Shown here: positions 34,371-43,532 of the stretch, piece by piece | Position numbering within the stretch: position 1 is the first letter of the stretch | Layout of the letters: every line of letters starts with the position of its first letter | Assembly: GCF_000744115.1 (NCBI RefSeq) | Contig: NZ_JQLG01000004.1 | Coordinates: 2,392,190 to 2,456,189, forward strand | Source: Carnobacterium alterfunditum DSM 5972 | GTDB lineage: Bacteria > Bacillota > Bacilli > Lactobacillales > Carnobacteriaceae | Direction of reading: 5' to 3' | Length of the DNA: 64,000 nt | Position numbers and translations under genes: made by a program | The notes under the pieces: model-generated | What the model was told of the DNA's origin: nothing | What the model saw: the letters and a program-made list of their open reading frames with translations, nothing else | Databases searched by the model: none

Positions 34371-35422
34371 TTGTCAAATTAAGCTAGACAAAATATCTTC
34401 ACTCATGTAACTCAAAAATACTTCCAATGGCGTTTGATACTTCAATGATTTTCTTGGAATATTATTTCTCTTGTCTGCAACGGAGGAAACAAACGATTGG
34501 TCGACTTGATTAAAGTCCATTTCTTTTGGCAAACCGTCTTTTCGGAGGAGACCGTTAGAATTTTCGTTTAAAGCGCGTTGTGATGGTGTTCCAGGATCCG
34601 CAAAATAAATAGCGATATCGTGGCGGTTGCACAATGATTTCCAGTTAGAAAATTCTTTCCCACAATCAAACGTGATAGAGCGGAATAAGTTTCTTGGAAT
34701 GACTTGAAACCAATGATTCATAGCTGTTTCAATGTCGCTGGCCTTACGTCCATCAGGTTTCAAGGTAATAATGACTTTCGACAGACGTTCCACTAACGTT
34801 ATAATGGCGCTTTTATGCTGGACACCTACAATGGTGTCGCCTTCTATATGGCCAAATTCTTGAGTGAATTGAGGGTAATCTTTCTCTCTTTCTGCGATAT
34901 TCCGCTTGAAAGCCTGTTTTCCCCGACGTTCTTTATGACCATTTGGCTTTCTTTTCCCTTTCATTGGGAGCGTGGTTTCATCAAAGATTTTTTCTTTGAA
35001 TTGGCGGTAAAGGGTACGAACAGAACACTTAATGGACTCTTCCGCCCGACCAATAATGACATCAGGGGTCCAACCTTGAGCGACTTTATCTTTAATGTAG
35101 GCCTGTTGTTTCTTTGGGAGAACGATTCTGTGACGTCCGCAACGCCTTTTATTTTCCTTGTACTGTTGGTAATACTCAAGGGCTGTATGGCCTTCTTTTA
35201 AGAAGTTAATGACGGTATAAATGGGTGTACGGGTTCGGTTTAAATAGATGGCTATTTTGGCAACTGAGATATTTCTGTGGTAATAAGATTCTATCATCAC
35301 TAGCTCATCCGTGGTAAGATGTGTGTAGGTCATTCGTGATCACTCCTATGTCTTCTTTTGTCGGAAATACATTTTGAGTGTACCACGAATGGCTTTTTTA
35401 TTTGTCTAGCTTAATTTTACAA
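34371..35422 (-). mobile_element. IS30-family insertion sequence, copy 2 (different type)
   Basis: About 1,052 bp, bounded by 22-bp inverted repeats at 34371-34392 and 35401-35422 that differ at one position (inward TTGTCAAATTAAGCTAGACA). The stop of the transposase lies in the left repeat, as in copy 1. The repeat starts like copy 1 (TTGT..ATTAAG) but then differs (CTAGACA versus TGCAACA), so the two are different IS30 members. It separates the rhomboid gene from the hypothetical gene at 35590. Confidence 0.9.
34374..35333 (-). CDS. IS30-family transposase (copy 2)
   Basis: An intact 319 aa transposase. The N-terminus THLTTDELVMIESYY and helix-turn-helix ISVAKIAIYLNRTRTPIYTVI are IS30-like. 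The DDE residues are Asp in HIEGDTIVGV, Asp in TFDCGKEF and Glu in ALNENSNGLLRK. The ATG at 35333 has AGGAGTG upstream. The frame is unbroken, so the element may be mobile. Confidence 0.9.
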   Translation of the reverse strand: MTYTHLTTDELVMIESYYHRNISVAKIAIYLNRTRTPIYTVINFLKEGHTALEYYQQYKENKRRCGRHRIVLPKKQQAYIKDKVAQGWTPDVIIGRAEESIKCSVRTLYRQFKEKIFDETTLPMKGKRKPNGHKERRGKQAFKRNIAEREKDYPQFTQEFGHIEGDTIVGVQHKSAIITLVERLSKVIITLKPDGRKASDIETAMNHWFQVIPRNLFRSITFDCGKEFSNWKSLCNRHDIAIYFADPGTPSQRALNENSNGLLRKDGLPKEMDFNQVDQSFVSSVADKRNNIPRKSLKYQTPLEVFLSYMSEDILSSLI

Positions 35423-35461
35423 TCGGCGCCATATAAATAATTCAGACAGTCTCATAACTTT

Positions 35462-35547
35462 AAAAAAAAAAATTTAGGTCGTTGAACTAACAGCATTTGT
35501 TATGCAACCAAAAAAGCTGTAGAGATCTAGCTCATGCACCTAAATTT
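35462..35547 (-). terminator. Long hairpin with T tract downstream of the 35590 gene
   Basis: The outer 10-bp arms AAATTTAGGT (35538-35547 read on minus) and ACCTAAATTT (35470-35479) are followed by about eleven T on the minus strand. The 58-base interior holds a palindromic GAGCTAGATCTC-like segment. It is placed as a terminator for the hypothetical gene, although the large loop is unusual. Confidence 0.55.
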
Positions 35548-35589
35548 ACATAGTAATTTCTTATTGTAATAAACGTATAACGGAGAGCT

Positions 35590-35892
35590 CTATTCCATAT
35601 TTTCAATGTCTTTACTCAAAGTCTTTATAGCAGCCAAATTTTCTTTTGAGCGCTCTTCCTCATGACTGATCTTAGTTTCATCTACACCCTTATTTACATT
35701 AAGTCCAGAAAATGAAACGGTTACAACTTGAACTGGATTTAAGTAACAAGAAGTTCCTGTTTCATCTTCTAATAAAACAAAACTTTCTAGCGGCTCTCCG
35801 TCTTCATCTGTTATTTTATTTAGTAACTGTTCAGTAGAACTATTTACTACCAACGATTTCCCATTACTTAAAAAAACTTCACATTTGTCCAT
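35590..35892 (-). CDS. Hypothetical protein
   Basis: A 100 aa protein that I do not recognise. It begins MDKCEVFLSNGKSLVVNSS, has a short beta-rich part (SFVLLEDETGTSCYLNPVQVVTVSF) and ends in a charged helix (EERSKENLAAIKTLSKDIE). No signal peptide or membrane segment. The ATG at 35892 with AAGGTGG is preferred over the open frame to 35940. It lies between rpmG and an IS30 element, each with its own terminator. Confidence 0.6.
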   Translation of the reverse strand: MDKCEVFLSNGKSLVVNSSTEQLLNKITDEDGEPLESFVLLEDETGTSCYLNPVQVVTVSFSGLNVNKGVDETKISHEEERSKENLAAIKTLSKDIENME

Positions 35893-35984
35893 CCTAAAAA
35901 CCACCTTCTCTTTTAGTATGATCAGTATAACAAATGCCAATCACTGGACCTAATCCTTTGCTTTTCAAATTGATTTTTTGAACA

Positions 35985-36022
35985 TAAAAAAAAAGGCTGA
36001 AAGAAATTCTCTCAACCTTTTC
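35985..36022 (-). terminator. Terminator of rpmG
   Basis: Minus-strand stem AAAAGGTTG / CAGCCTTTT followed by a run of T. It lies about 45 bases after the rpmG stop. Confidence 0.75.
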
Positions 36023-36063
36023 TATGTGTATCTCATTTTTTGCAAATTAAAACAACAAAAATG

Positions 36064-36213
36064 TTATTTTGTTTCACGATGTAATGTTACGACACGTTCG
36101 CGCGGGCAGTATTTTTTGAATTCAACACGGTCCGGACTGTTACGTTTATTTTTCTTTGAGATGTAATTACGTTCTTTACATTCTGTACATTCCAATGTGA
36201 TGTTTACACGCAT
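36064..36213 (-). CDS. rpmG: 50S ribosomal protein L33
   Basis: A 49 aa ribosomal protein beginning [19 protein letters not shown] and ending TLHRETK, the standard bacL33 sequence. It keeps CTEC and a third Cys in KKYCPRE, but the fourth Cys of the full zinc form (CPxC) is absent, so zinc binding is uncertain. GGAGGGAAAATC precedes the ATG at 36213. The Bacillus homologue rpmGA occupies the same neighbourhood. Confidence 0.95.
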   Translation of the reverse strand: MRVNITLECTECKERNYISKKNKRNSPDRVEFKKYCPRERVVTLHRETK

Positions 36214-36370
36214 GATTTTCCCTCCAAGCATTAAACAGTATTTATTTGAAGACATATTTCTTTATCTTCTGACTTAAATATCATATCACTTTTTGCATAA
36301 ACATGCTAGTATTTTTTTAGAGGTTGTAAAGTTTTTTTACTTTACGCTCTTGTTTCGTTTCTTATTCAGC

Positions 36371-36883
36371 TTAATTATTATCCATCAATACCTTAGCCAA
36401 TTGATTGTAATCCATATCACTTGATACTTCATAAGAACCTGGGCGAATAAGCGCAGCATAATTATTATCTTCTAAAAATCCATCAAAATCTAAGGCATCT
36501 TCAATCAGCCCTTGCCCTTTTAGCTGTTGACTGGCAACACTGCTTGGATCACCATCATTGATAATGACCGTGATTTCTTTCACACTAGATTCCGAAGCCT
36601 TTGATTCAGTATTTTCTGCTGCTTCACTTGTTTCAGTCTCTTCAACAATTTCAGGTTCACTTGTCACTGCTTCTTTTTCTAAATCAGCGATTTCAGTTTC
36701 AGCTAGCAAGGCTTCATATTTTTCCTTGTAGGACGATTCTTCTTTAGTCACTGCAGTCTCTTCAGTTGATTTATCTTCAGAAGCTACAGTTGCTGGATCG
36801 TAAAGGAAAAGTCGATAGCCTACAAGAACAATAGCGGAGATTAGAAATCCTAATGCTAAGTAACGTAATGCGGGTTTACTCAT
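36371..36883 (-). CDS. Membrane-anchored protein with MltG-like LysM domain (YqzC position)
   Basis: A 170 aa protein with a single N-terminal transmembrane helix (YLALGFLISAIVLVGYRLFLY), a long acidic Glu/Ser/Thr linker and a C-terminal domain VKEITVIINDGDPSSVASQQLKGQGLIEDALDFDGFL..IRPGSYEVSSDM that matches the LysM-like half of the MltG/YceG transglycosylase. The catalytic half is missing, so it probably binds peptidoglycan without cutting it. AAGGAG precedes the ATG at 36883. It lies next to a second small membrane protein and the class B PBP, which suggests cell-wall work. Confidence 0.7.
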   Translation of the reverse strand: MSKPALRYLALGFLISAIVLVGYRLFLYDPATVASEDKSTEETAVTKEESSYKEKYEALLAETEIADLEKEAVTSEPEIVEETETSEAAENTESKASESSVKEITVIINDGDPSSVASQQLKGQGLIEDALDFDGFLEDNNYAALIRPGSYEVSSDMDYNQLAKVLMDNN

Positions 36884-36911
36884 TCTATTATTCTCCTTCA
36901 TCAGTCATCAA

Positions 36912-37259
36912 TTATTTTTTTACATACTCATCGATAACAACTTTTATTGTTGCTTCAGATAAACGTGTTTGCATAACAATATCTTCCATTGCTACACCTT
37001 GGGTATACAAACTAACCACATGTTTCTTCAAAACATCATGGATCTTAGCTGAAGTGGGTGTTTCCTTTGTCTCGATATTCAGTTTATCTTCTAAAGTTGA
37101 AACACGTTTTTTCAAACTATAAATATCTTGCATTAGCTGTAAAGACAATTCTTCGAATTCTTCTTTAATTTTCTCGCCATTATCTTTCTTGTAAAATGAC
37201 CAGCCTATCAATGCAATTGCAATGACTAACAAGATAATCACTATTATCCATAAGTCCAT
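36912..37259 (-). CDS. Small membrane protein with coiled coil (YqzD position)
   Basis: A 115 aa protein: one N-terminal transmembrane helix (LWIIVIILLVIAIALIGWSFY), a coiled coil (EEFEELSLQLMQDIYSLKKRVSTLEDKL), and a C-terminal helical bundle that looks like a winged helix (GVAMEDIVMQTRLSEATIKVVIDEY). Size, order and neighbours match yqzD of Bacillus, whose role is unknown. The ATG at 37259 with AAGAGGTG is preferred over the GTG at 37268. Confidence 0.65.
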   Translation of the reverse strand: MDLWIIVIILLVIAIALIGWSFYKKDNGEKIKEEFEELSLQLMQDIYSLKKRVSTLEDKLNIETKETPTSAKIHDVLKKHVVSLYTQGVAMEDIVMQTRLSEATIKVVIDEYVKK

Positions 37260-37388
37260 TAAATTCACCTCTTCTTTCTATTCTCAAAATCTATTTTAAC
37301 ATACCTCCGTTTAAAAAAGTACTTTGTAAAATAAACTTAATAATGTAATGTTTCATAAAAGAAAACAGCATAAATAACTCGTAATAAA

Positions 37389-37499
37389 GGTTCTATAATT
37401 TTTAGTGTTGAAAGCTTTGATCCAACTACTCACCCAAAATTTCTTGAGGAATAGGGTTGCTTGTAGCCGTGTAAAGGATTCAGGTGTTCCCATGGAACC
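37389..37499. repeat. Dispersed ISL3-end-like repeat, short copy C
   Basis: About 111 bp from GGTTCTATAATTTTTAGTGTT to CATGGAACC. It carries the shared left-half sequence AATTTCTTGAGGAATAGGGTTGCTTGTAGCCGTGTAAAGGATTCA but lacks the right half. It sits between the PBP terminator and the small membrane protein gene. Confidence 0.6.
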
Positions 37500-37523
37500 A
37501 CAATAAATACCTGTTTTTTACAC

Positions 37524-37562
37524 AAAAAAAGATTTTGCCATAAACTTAGACAAAATCTTTTT
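37524..37562 (-). terminator. Terminator of the PBP gene
   Basis: Minus-strand arms AAAAAGATTTTG and CAAAATCTTTTT around a 13-base loop, followed by T residues. Confidence 0.85.
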
Positions 37563-37573
37563 GGTTGTATTGC

Positions 37574-39688
37574 TTATTCTTCTGTTGTTGCTTCATTTTC
37601 TTCAGCAATGTCATTTGAAAGATCAGCGTAATCTCCTACTTGGAAATAAGCGTCAAGAACCTTACGAGCTACAACGGTATTTTCATGATTGCTATTTGAA
37701 TTTGGCAGATACGGAACAATCACGAATACCGCAATTTCGGGATCATCATAAGGTGCATACCCAATAAATGTTCGGTTGGTGACACTCTCTCCTTTTTTGC
37801 TTTTAATGTCCCCGTCATAATAAGCTTCAGCCGTTCCTGTTTTACCCGCAGCTGTATATTCAATACCTCCAAAATAACTGGTAGCCGAACCGTTAGCTCC
37901 GTTAACCACTTCATACATTCCTTGTTGAACACGGCTTATCTCTTCTTCTCCAACATCAAGAATATTCAACACATCTGATTCCAGTTGCGTTTGGATAGCC
38001 CCTAAGTTTCCTTCAGCATTAGTTTCTCTAATTTCATCAATCAGACGAGGCGCGATCCGTTTCCCGCCATTTGCAACGGTCGACACATATTGCAGCATTT
38101 GGATGGGCGTATACGTATCATACTGACCAAATGCAAAGGTTAATGCTAATCCAGGATTTTCAGCTGTGCCTATAAAACCAGAACCTTCACCGGGTAAATC
38201 GATTCCCGTCTTTACACCTAAGCCAAATTGGGCATAGTAGTTTCTTAATCTTTTGATTACATTTTTGTAATCGATGTTTAGCGCCATATTTTGATAGTAA
38301 TCGTATTCTCCGCCCATTCGCATGGCCAATTTTGCCATGTAGACGTTGGAAGAACGTTCTAGTGCAGTAATATCATTCACCGCAACGCTACCTGAACGGT
38401 TGAAAACTGAACTGATCTTTTGACCGGCAAGTGTTAGTGGTTCATCAATCAACGTGTTATCCGCTAGTGTGATAGCCCCATCCATGTACCCTGCTAATAC
38501 GGTTGCTGGTTTTACGACCGATCCCATTTGATAAGTATTCGTGATGATACCTAGTGTATCATCTTTTATTTCTCCGTTTGTTTCTCTTTTTTGACCGGTC
38601 ATTGCTAAAATTTCGCCGTTGTTTGGATCAGCAGCGACGACATATATTCTGTCATTTAACCCTTCACTTTCATTAACTAATGATTCCTTTGCAAGATCTT
38701 GAACGATCGTTTGAAAATCCATATCGATCGTTAGAACAAGATTATCGCCTTTTTCACCTGTATAACTTTGGATCGTATTGACGACATCGCCATTCTGATT
38801 GGTCTCGGTTTCTGATTGTGATTTTGAACCACTCAAAACTTGTTCATACTCCAATTCTAAATAACTTTCTCCCACACGGTCATTACGTGCGTAGCCTTGT
38901 GCCAAATAAGTAGCTGCTTTGTTCTTTGGCAGTCCTTTAGACTCACTGGTGACGTTACCTAAGATAGTTTTCAGCATATCTTTTTCTGGATAAGTTCTGA
39001 CCCAATCCGTGCCTGTATCGATTCCTGGTAAATCCAAAAGATTTTCACTAACTTTTGCGATTTCATCATTGGACACATCTTCACCTTTAATATTGATCGT
39101 TGATAAGGCATAGGCACCATTCATTCTTTTAAAGATAGCGGCTGCTTCTTGTTCTTCTTTTGAGAACTGAATGTCTTCATCTGTCACTTTGTCTACTTGA
39201 AGTTGGTAAAGTTCTGATCCGTTTAATGAATCTTTTTGTTTATCACTTATGCGGTCATTAACTTTATCTTCATTCATAGAGATCCAAAAATCTTTTAAGT
39301 CTCTTTTAGATAAATCAAAATCACTATCTTGTTCAAATTCAGTAATATTTGGCATCTCGATGTACGCTGCTAGATTTACAGCAATAGTTGCCATATCCTC
39401 ACTAGAAACACCTGTACCTCTTGTATACGTGATCGCTTGAAGTGCCTCATTGCCAACTAATTTACGTTGCTGGTTATCGTAAATTTCGCCTCGAGGAACG
39501 GTTCCAGTTGCTAAAGTGGTTTCTGTCCGCTGAACTTCTGTTTCGAACTCTTCACCTTTTACAATTTGCAAGTAGCCTAATCGAAGGATCAACATGGCGA
39601 ATAACAGAAAGACTGTAAAGAACAAAAAGTTCAACCGAAATGGAATATGTGATTTTTTCTTCTTATTATGATTTTTTTTATTTGTTTT
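37574..39688 (-). CDS. Class B penicillin-binding protein (transpeptidase)
   Basis: A 704 aa class B PBP that crosslinks peptidoglycan. It has one N-terminal transmembrane helix (FLFFTVFLLFAMLILRLGYLQ), a dimerisation domain beginning TVPRGEIYDNQQR, and the transpeptidase domain. The active-site motifs are SVVK (in MGSVVKPATV), SSN (in ERSSNVYMAK) and KTGT (in AGKTGTAEAYY). Gene order (sodA side, then this gene, then two small membrane genes and rpmG) is that of Bacillus pbpA. The probable start is TTG at 39688 with GGAAGGTG six bases upstream. Confidence 0.92.
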   Translation of the reverse strand, partial: KTNKKNHNKKKKSHIPFRLNFLFFTVFLLFAMLILRLGYLQIVKGEEFETEVQRTETTLATGTVPRGEIYDNQQRKLVGNEALQAITYTRGTGVSSEDMATIAVNLAAYIEMPNITEFEQDSDFDLSKRDLKDFWISMNEDKVNDRISDKQKDSLNGSELYQLQVDKVTDEDIQFSKEEQEAAAIFKRMNGAYALSTINIKGEDVSNDEIAKVSENLLDLPGIDTGTDWVRTYPEKDMLKTILGNVTSESKGLPKNKAATYLAQGYARNDRVGESYLELEYEQVLSGSKSQSETETNQNGDVVNTIQSYTGEKGDNLVLTIDMDFQTIVQDLAKESLVNESEGLNDRIYVVAADPNNGEILAMTGQKRETNGEIKDDTLGIITNTYQMGSVVKPATVLAGYMDGAITLADNTLIDEPLTLAGQKISSVFNRSGSVAVNDITALERSSNVYMAKLAMRMGGEYDYYQNMALNIDYKNVIKRLRNYYAQFGLGVKTGIDLPGEGSGFIGTAENPGLALTFAFGQYDTYTPIQMLQYVSTVANGGKRIAPRLIDEIRETNAEGNLGAIQTQLESDVLNILDVGEEEISRVQQGMYEVVNGANGSATSYFGGIEYTAAGKTGTAEAYYDGDIKSKKGESVTNRTFIGYAPYDDPEIAVFVIVPYLPNSNSNHENTVVARKVLDAYFQVGDYADLSNDIAEENEATTEE

Positions 39689-39843
39689 CAAAAAGGGCAC
39701 CTTCCTGTTCAAATTACTTGTCTCATTGTATCAAATTTGTTTTGAATTAACTACTGATTAAAGAAAACTTTAATTATTTCATTGCGTTCTGTGCTATTCT
39801 AATACTTGTAAGAATTACAAGTTCGTTGATGGAGTTGAACCTT

Positions 39844-42618
39844 ATGCAAAAAATAATGCAGACTTTTATACAAAAACAATGGCCCTTATTGTTAGCTTTT
39901 TTCGTCCCGTTCCTTACTTTATCGACTATTTATATTTTCCAAGGCGTTTATCCTTTTGGAAATGATTCTCTTCTAACCGTCGACTTGGGACAACAGTATA
40001 TTGATTTTTTTGCTTATTATAGACAAACTTTTTTTGAAGATCCCAGTACATTCTTTTATTCTTTTTCTAAAGCTATTGGTGGGGATATGTTGGGGTTATG
40101 GGCTTATTATCTGACTAGCCCGTTTAACCTGCTGTTTCTGTTGTTTCCACATACTCAAATAACTTTAGCCGTAACTTGCTTGACCTTATTAAAAATCAGT
40201 TTAAGCGGACTAAGTTTTGGTTACTTATTAAAAAAAGCTTTCAATGGAACAGGCTTTATCTTAGCTGCTTTTTCTATCAGTTATGCGCTAATGGGATACA
40301 CGATCGTTAATCAGTTAAATATTATGTGGCTGGATGGCCTCATTTTCTTGCCGCTTATTGTTTTAGGTCTTGAACGATTGATCGATAAAAAAGCCGGATT
40401 GCTCTACTCTATTTTTTTGGGCATCATGTTATTCGCAAATTATTACATCGCTTATATGATCTGTTTATTTTTGATTTGCTATTTCATTTTTCGTTTAGTC
40501 AGCGTTTCTTATCCAAAGGAGACGCCGTGGAAAATGAAATTTAAAGAGACCCTAGTTTCGATTGGCTTATTTATTTGGCATTCTGTATTAGGAGCTGGTC
40601 TAGCAGGTATTTTACTGCTTCCAACTTTTCATGCTCTTATGGAAAGTAAAGCCAGCTATACAAAATTCGAGTTCGATTGGGAATTAGCCTATCCTTTCTC
40701 TGAGATGTTATCAAAACTTTTTATTGGGGCTTTTAATTTTGAACAAATGCCTTCGGGTTACCCTAACTTGTTTATTGGCAGTTTAGCACTTGTTTCATTC
40801 TTATGTTATTTCTTTAACCAGTCTTTCTCAAAAAGAGAACGGCTAGCAGCTTTAGCTGTAATGATCCTGTTTGTTGTTTCCCTTAATCTAGAAGCATTCA
40901 ATAAAATTTGGCATGCTATGCAGTACCCTATTTGGTATCCATATCGTTTTTCATTTGTAGTGTGCTTCTTCATGCTAGTGAACGGTTTTCGCAGTTTCAT
41001 GCATTACGAGGGCATGAGACCCATTAGTACTTTTGTCAGCATGGTCTTGACCGCTTTAGTTAGTTTTTATGTGTACAATGGCGAATTTGATTTTATTTAC
41101 ACCGAACAAATTATTTTGACGATCCTATTTACCTTTATGGTCATCTTTTTACTCATTATCAAACCACAAAAATATACTTGGCTGCCTGTTGTTTTTTTTA
41201 TTCTGACCACAATAGAAATGGGGTTAAATGCGCAAATTGATTTATCGCGCTTAAGCTATGTCGATCAAGATAATTTCACTGTTTACCAGACAGAACTGGA
41301 TGCAAATATTGACGCTGTTCAAGATATGGACGGTACCTTCTACCGAATCGAAAAAACCTTTTTACGAACAAAAAATGACAGTTTCCAAGCTAATTACCCT
41401 AGTATTACTCATTTCAGTTCAACATTTGAACGTACTATCCCGGCTTTATTCGGTAGTCTTGGGTTTCCAGTGGGTGATGGTTTTCTAGCCTACTCTAATG
41501 GGACGTTGTTAACCGATGCCTTATTCAATATCCAGTACTATATGAGCGAGAAAGATGCGCCTTATCTTGTAGAAAATAATAATTCCTTAGAAACGAAAAA
41601 TGCAGGATTAAAGAAAACTCTTGCTTATGCTGCAAAACCGCCTTCATTGATCGATGCATTAGTGACACCCACTGTTTCAGATGAAAAAAAAGCAGCATTT
41701 GAATTGAGTATCATGCAGACAAAACCTGATCTGCGTTCTTATAAACAAATCGGCGAAACCGATAGAATATTCATTTATGAAAATCAAAATGCCTTACCTC
41801 TTGCTTTTGGTAGTTCGAGTGCTATCTTAGATGTCTCTTTACTGGAAGATCAGCCTATCCAGCTGCAAGAGACTATCTTGCACTCTTTGACCGGGAATCA
41901 ACTAGCAGCTGACTATTTTGTTCCATCTGAATTTGACAGTACCGTTTATCAAAACGTGACTCTATCTGATGCACTTAACGAGACGACCTATCAGAAACAA
42001 GTTTTGAATAATGATGCTTCAGTCAGTTTTCAATTTACACCCGAGACTGATGATTCTTTCTATTTGACCCTTAGTCCAAATATCAAAGATGAAGATGTAG
42101 AATTATTTTTAAATGGTGAGCCTTTTACTCAATATAAAACGTATCGTGATCAACTGATTTTAAATCTTGCTAGTCAAAATAAAGGAGACACGATAACTTT
42201 TAAAATCAGCTTAAAAGAATCGACTATCCGTTTAAAAGATTTCCAATTGTACCGTTTAGATTCGATTGCGTTCGACAAAGCCATTCAATCTTTGAAAACT
42301 GGCGGTATGACGATTGAAGAATACGGCAACACCTCGTTTAAAGGCACCGTAAATATCCAAAAAGGGCAAGATATCTTAATGACGACTATTCCCTATAGTG
42401 AAGGATGGGCTGTTAAGATCGATGGTGTTCCTGTACAAACGAAGCAAGCTTTAGAGAGCCTATTAGTTGTTCCAATCGATGAAGGCAAACATGTTATCGA
42501 ATTAGACTATACCGTACCTCTATTTTTCGAAGGAACGATTTTAACACTTCTTTCAGCAGCACTGCTTCTCCTGACAGCTCTTTTGTTTGAAAAAACCATT
42601 AAAGGTGGACATTTATGA
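39844..42618 (+). CDS. YfhO-family polytopic membrane protein
   Basis: A 924 aa membrane protein of the YfhO family, with about a dozen hydrophobic segments in the first half, an extracytoplasmic soluble domain (about residues 480-860) and a last transmembrane helix (ILTLLSAALLLLTALLF). The N-terminal VYPFGNDSLLTVDLGQQYIDFFAYY carries the acidic GT-C-type loop. YfhO proteins glycosylate lipoteichoic acid or related surface polymers in Bacillus and Listeria. The ATG at 39844 follows TGGAG. It overlaps the pentapeptide gene by 4 bases (ATGA), so the two are translated together. Confidence 0.9.
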   Translation: MQKIMQTFIQKQWPLLLAFFVPFLTLSTIYIFQGVYPFGNDSLLTVDLGQQYIDFFAYYRQTFFEDPSTFFYSFSKAIGGDMLGLWAYYLTSPFNLLFLLFPHTQITLAVTCLTLLKISLSGLSFGYLLKKAFNGTGFILAAFSISYALMGYTIVNQLNIMWLDGLIFLPLIVLGLERLIDKKAGLLYSIFLGIMLFANYYIAYMICLFLICYFIFRLVSVSYPKETPWKMKFKETLVSIGLFIWHSVLGAGLAGILLLPTFHALMESKASYTKFEFDWELAYPFSEMLSKLFIGAFNFEQMPSGYPNLFIGSLALVSFLCYFFNQSFSKRERLAALAVMILFVVSLNLEAFNKIWHAMQYPIWYPYRFSFVVCFFMLVNGFRSFMHYEGMRPISTFVSMVLTALVSFYVYNGEFDFIYTEQIILTILFTFMVIFLLIIKPQKYTWLPVVFFILTTIEMGLNAQIDLSRLSYVDQDNFTVYQTELDANIDAVQDMDGTFYRIEKTFLRTKNDSFQANYPSITHFSSTFERTIPALFGSLGFPVGDGFLAYSNGTLLTDALFNIQYYMSEKDAPYLVENNNSLETKNAGLKKTLAYAAKPPSLIDALVTPTVSDEKKAAFELSIMQTKPDLRSYKQIGETDRIFIYENQNALPLAFGSSSAILDVSLLEDQPIQLQETILHSLTGNQLAADYFVPSEFDSTVYQNVTLSDALNETTYQKQVLNNDASVSFQFTPETDDSFYLTLSPNIKDEDVELFLNGEPFTQYKTYRDQLILNLASQNKGDTITFKISLKESTIRLKDFQLYRLDSIAFDKAIQSLKTGGMTIEEYGNTSFKGTVNIQKGQDILMTTIPYSEGWAVKIDGVPVQTKQALESLLVVPIDEGKHVIELDYTVPLFFEGTILTLLSAALLLLTALLFEKTIKGGHL

Positions 42619-43253
42619 ATTCGTTGATAAAAATTGCTCAACCAAGAATACCCATTCAACTAACTACAGCTAACTTTGATGAGATCGATCATGAATCTTA
42701 TTATACAAATTGTCAATTTAAGGACTGTACCCTTTCCAATACGCGGCTAGAGAGTGTTTGCTTTCAACACGTTGTTTTTATTAATGTTACTTTTGACAAT
42801 TGCCAATTTATTCGTTTTGAATGTTTAGATGTTACCTTCGAAGGATGCAATATCAGTAATAATGAGTGGATCGGGGGCACTTTCCACCGCATTGCTTTTA
42901 AAGACACAAAATTGCTTGGCACTAATTTTGCTGAATCTTCGATCGTTGATACTCACTTTGATCATTGCATTGGAAATTACAGCTCTTTTAACTATGCTTC
43001 AATGAAGCTAGTCCGTTTCCAAGATAGTTCACTTATCGAAAGTGAATTTTTTGAAGTGAAATGGAAAAAATTAGATTTTGTAACGTGTCAATTAGATCGG
43101 ATGTCTATTATGAGAACGAACCTTAATGGCTTAAATTTAAGCGATTCAGAATTCGAAAGTCTGGCAGTATCGATTAATTTAGTCAAAGGCTGTAAATTAA
43201 ATGCCGGACAGGCTTTAATTATTGCGCATAGCCTAGGTATTCTGATTGTATAA
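42615..43253 (+). CDS. Pentapeptide-repeat protein, EfsQnr-like
   Basis: A 212 aa pentapeptide-repeat protein with the A(D/N)LxF-type five-residue rhythm throughout (for example VCFQHVVFINVTFDNCQF, TNFAESSIVDTHFDHC). Its size and several blocks (EWIGGTFHRIAF, ESEFFEVKWKKL, and a C-terminus with AHSLGILIV) match the Qnr-type protein of Enterococcus faecalis as I remember it. Such proteins mimic DNA and protect gyrase from quinolones when expressed. It is translationally coupled to the YfhO gene and followed by a strong terminator. Resistance would depend on expression, which cannot be read here. Confidence 0.8.
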   Translation: MNSLIKIAQPRIPIQLTTANFDEIDHESYYTNCQFKDCTLSNTRLESVCFQHVVFINVTFDNCQFIRFECLDVTFEGCNISNNEWIGGTFHRIAFKDTKLLGTNFAESSIVDTHFDHCIGNYSSFNYASMKLVRFQDSSLIESEFFEVKWKKLDFVTCQLDRMSIMRTNLNGLNLSDSEFESLAVSINLVKGCKLNAGQALIIAHSLGILIV

Positions 43254-43325
43254 TGGCAACTTATTAAGGCATAAACAAGCCTTTCCATCAAAAAAATTGA
43301 AACCGATAATGATTCGATAAATCAC

Positions 43326-43366
43326 AAAATGACACTATTCTTTTTCAAGGGAATAGTGTCATTTTT
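43326..43366. terminator. Bidirectional terminator after the Qnr-like gene
   Basis: Arms AAAATGACACTATTC and GAATAGTGTCATTTT around a 10-base loop, with flanking A and T tracts. It ends the yfhO-pentapeptide operon. Confidence 0.9.
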
Positions 43367-43368
43367 AT

Positions 43369-43473
43369 GGCTGTATAATTTTTGGTGTTGATAGACTTAA
43401 TCTAATTTTTTAAAATAATTAGTCTGAAAATCTTATTTGACCCAAAAGAATGATCACACCAAAATAAACTCCC
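43369..43473. repeat. Dispersed ISL3-end-like repeat, short copy D
   Basis: Starts with GGCTGTATAATTTTTGGTGT, identical over 20 bases to the left end of the ISL3 element at 50038. The right part holds GATCACACCAAAATAAAC, an inverted copy of the ATTTTTGGTGT motif. About 105 bp, AT-rich interior, no coding potential. Confidence 0.55.
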
Positions 43474-43532
43474 ACTTATCTCACTAATTAATTTAAATGG
43501 GAATCTATTCTTTTTTAACTTTCACTTCATTA

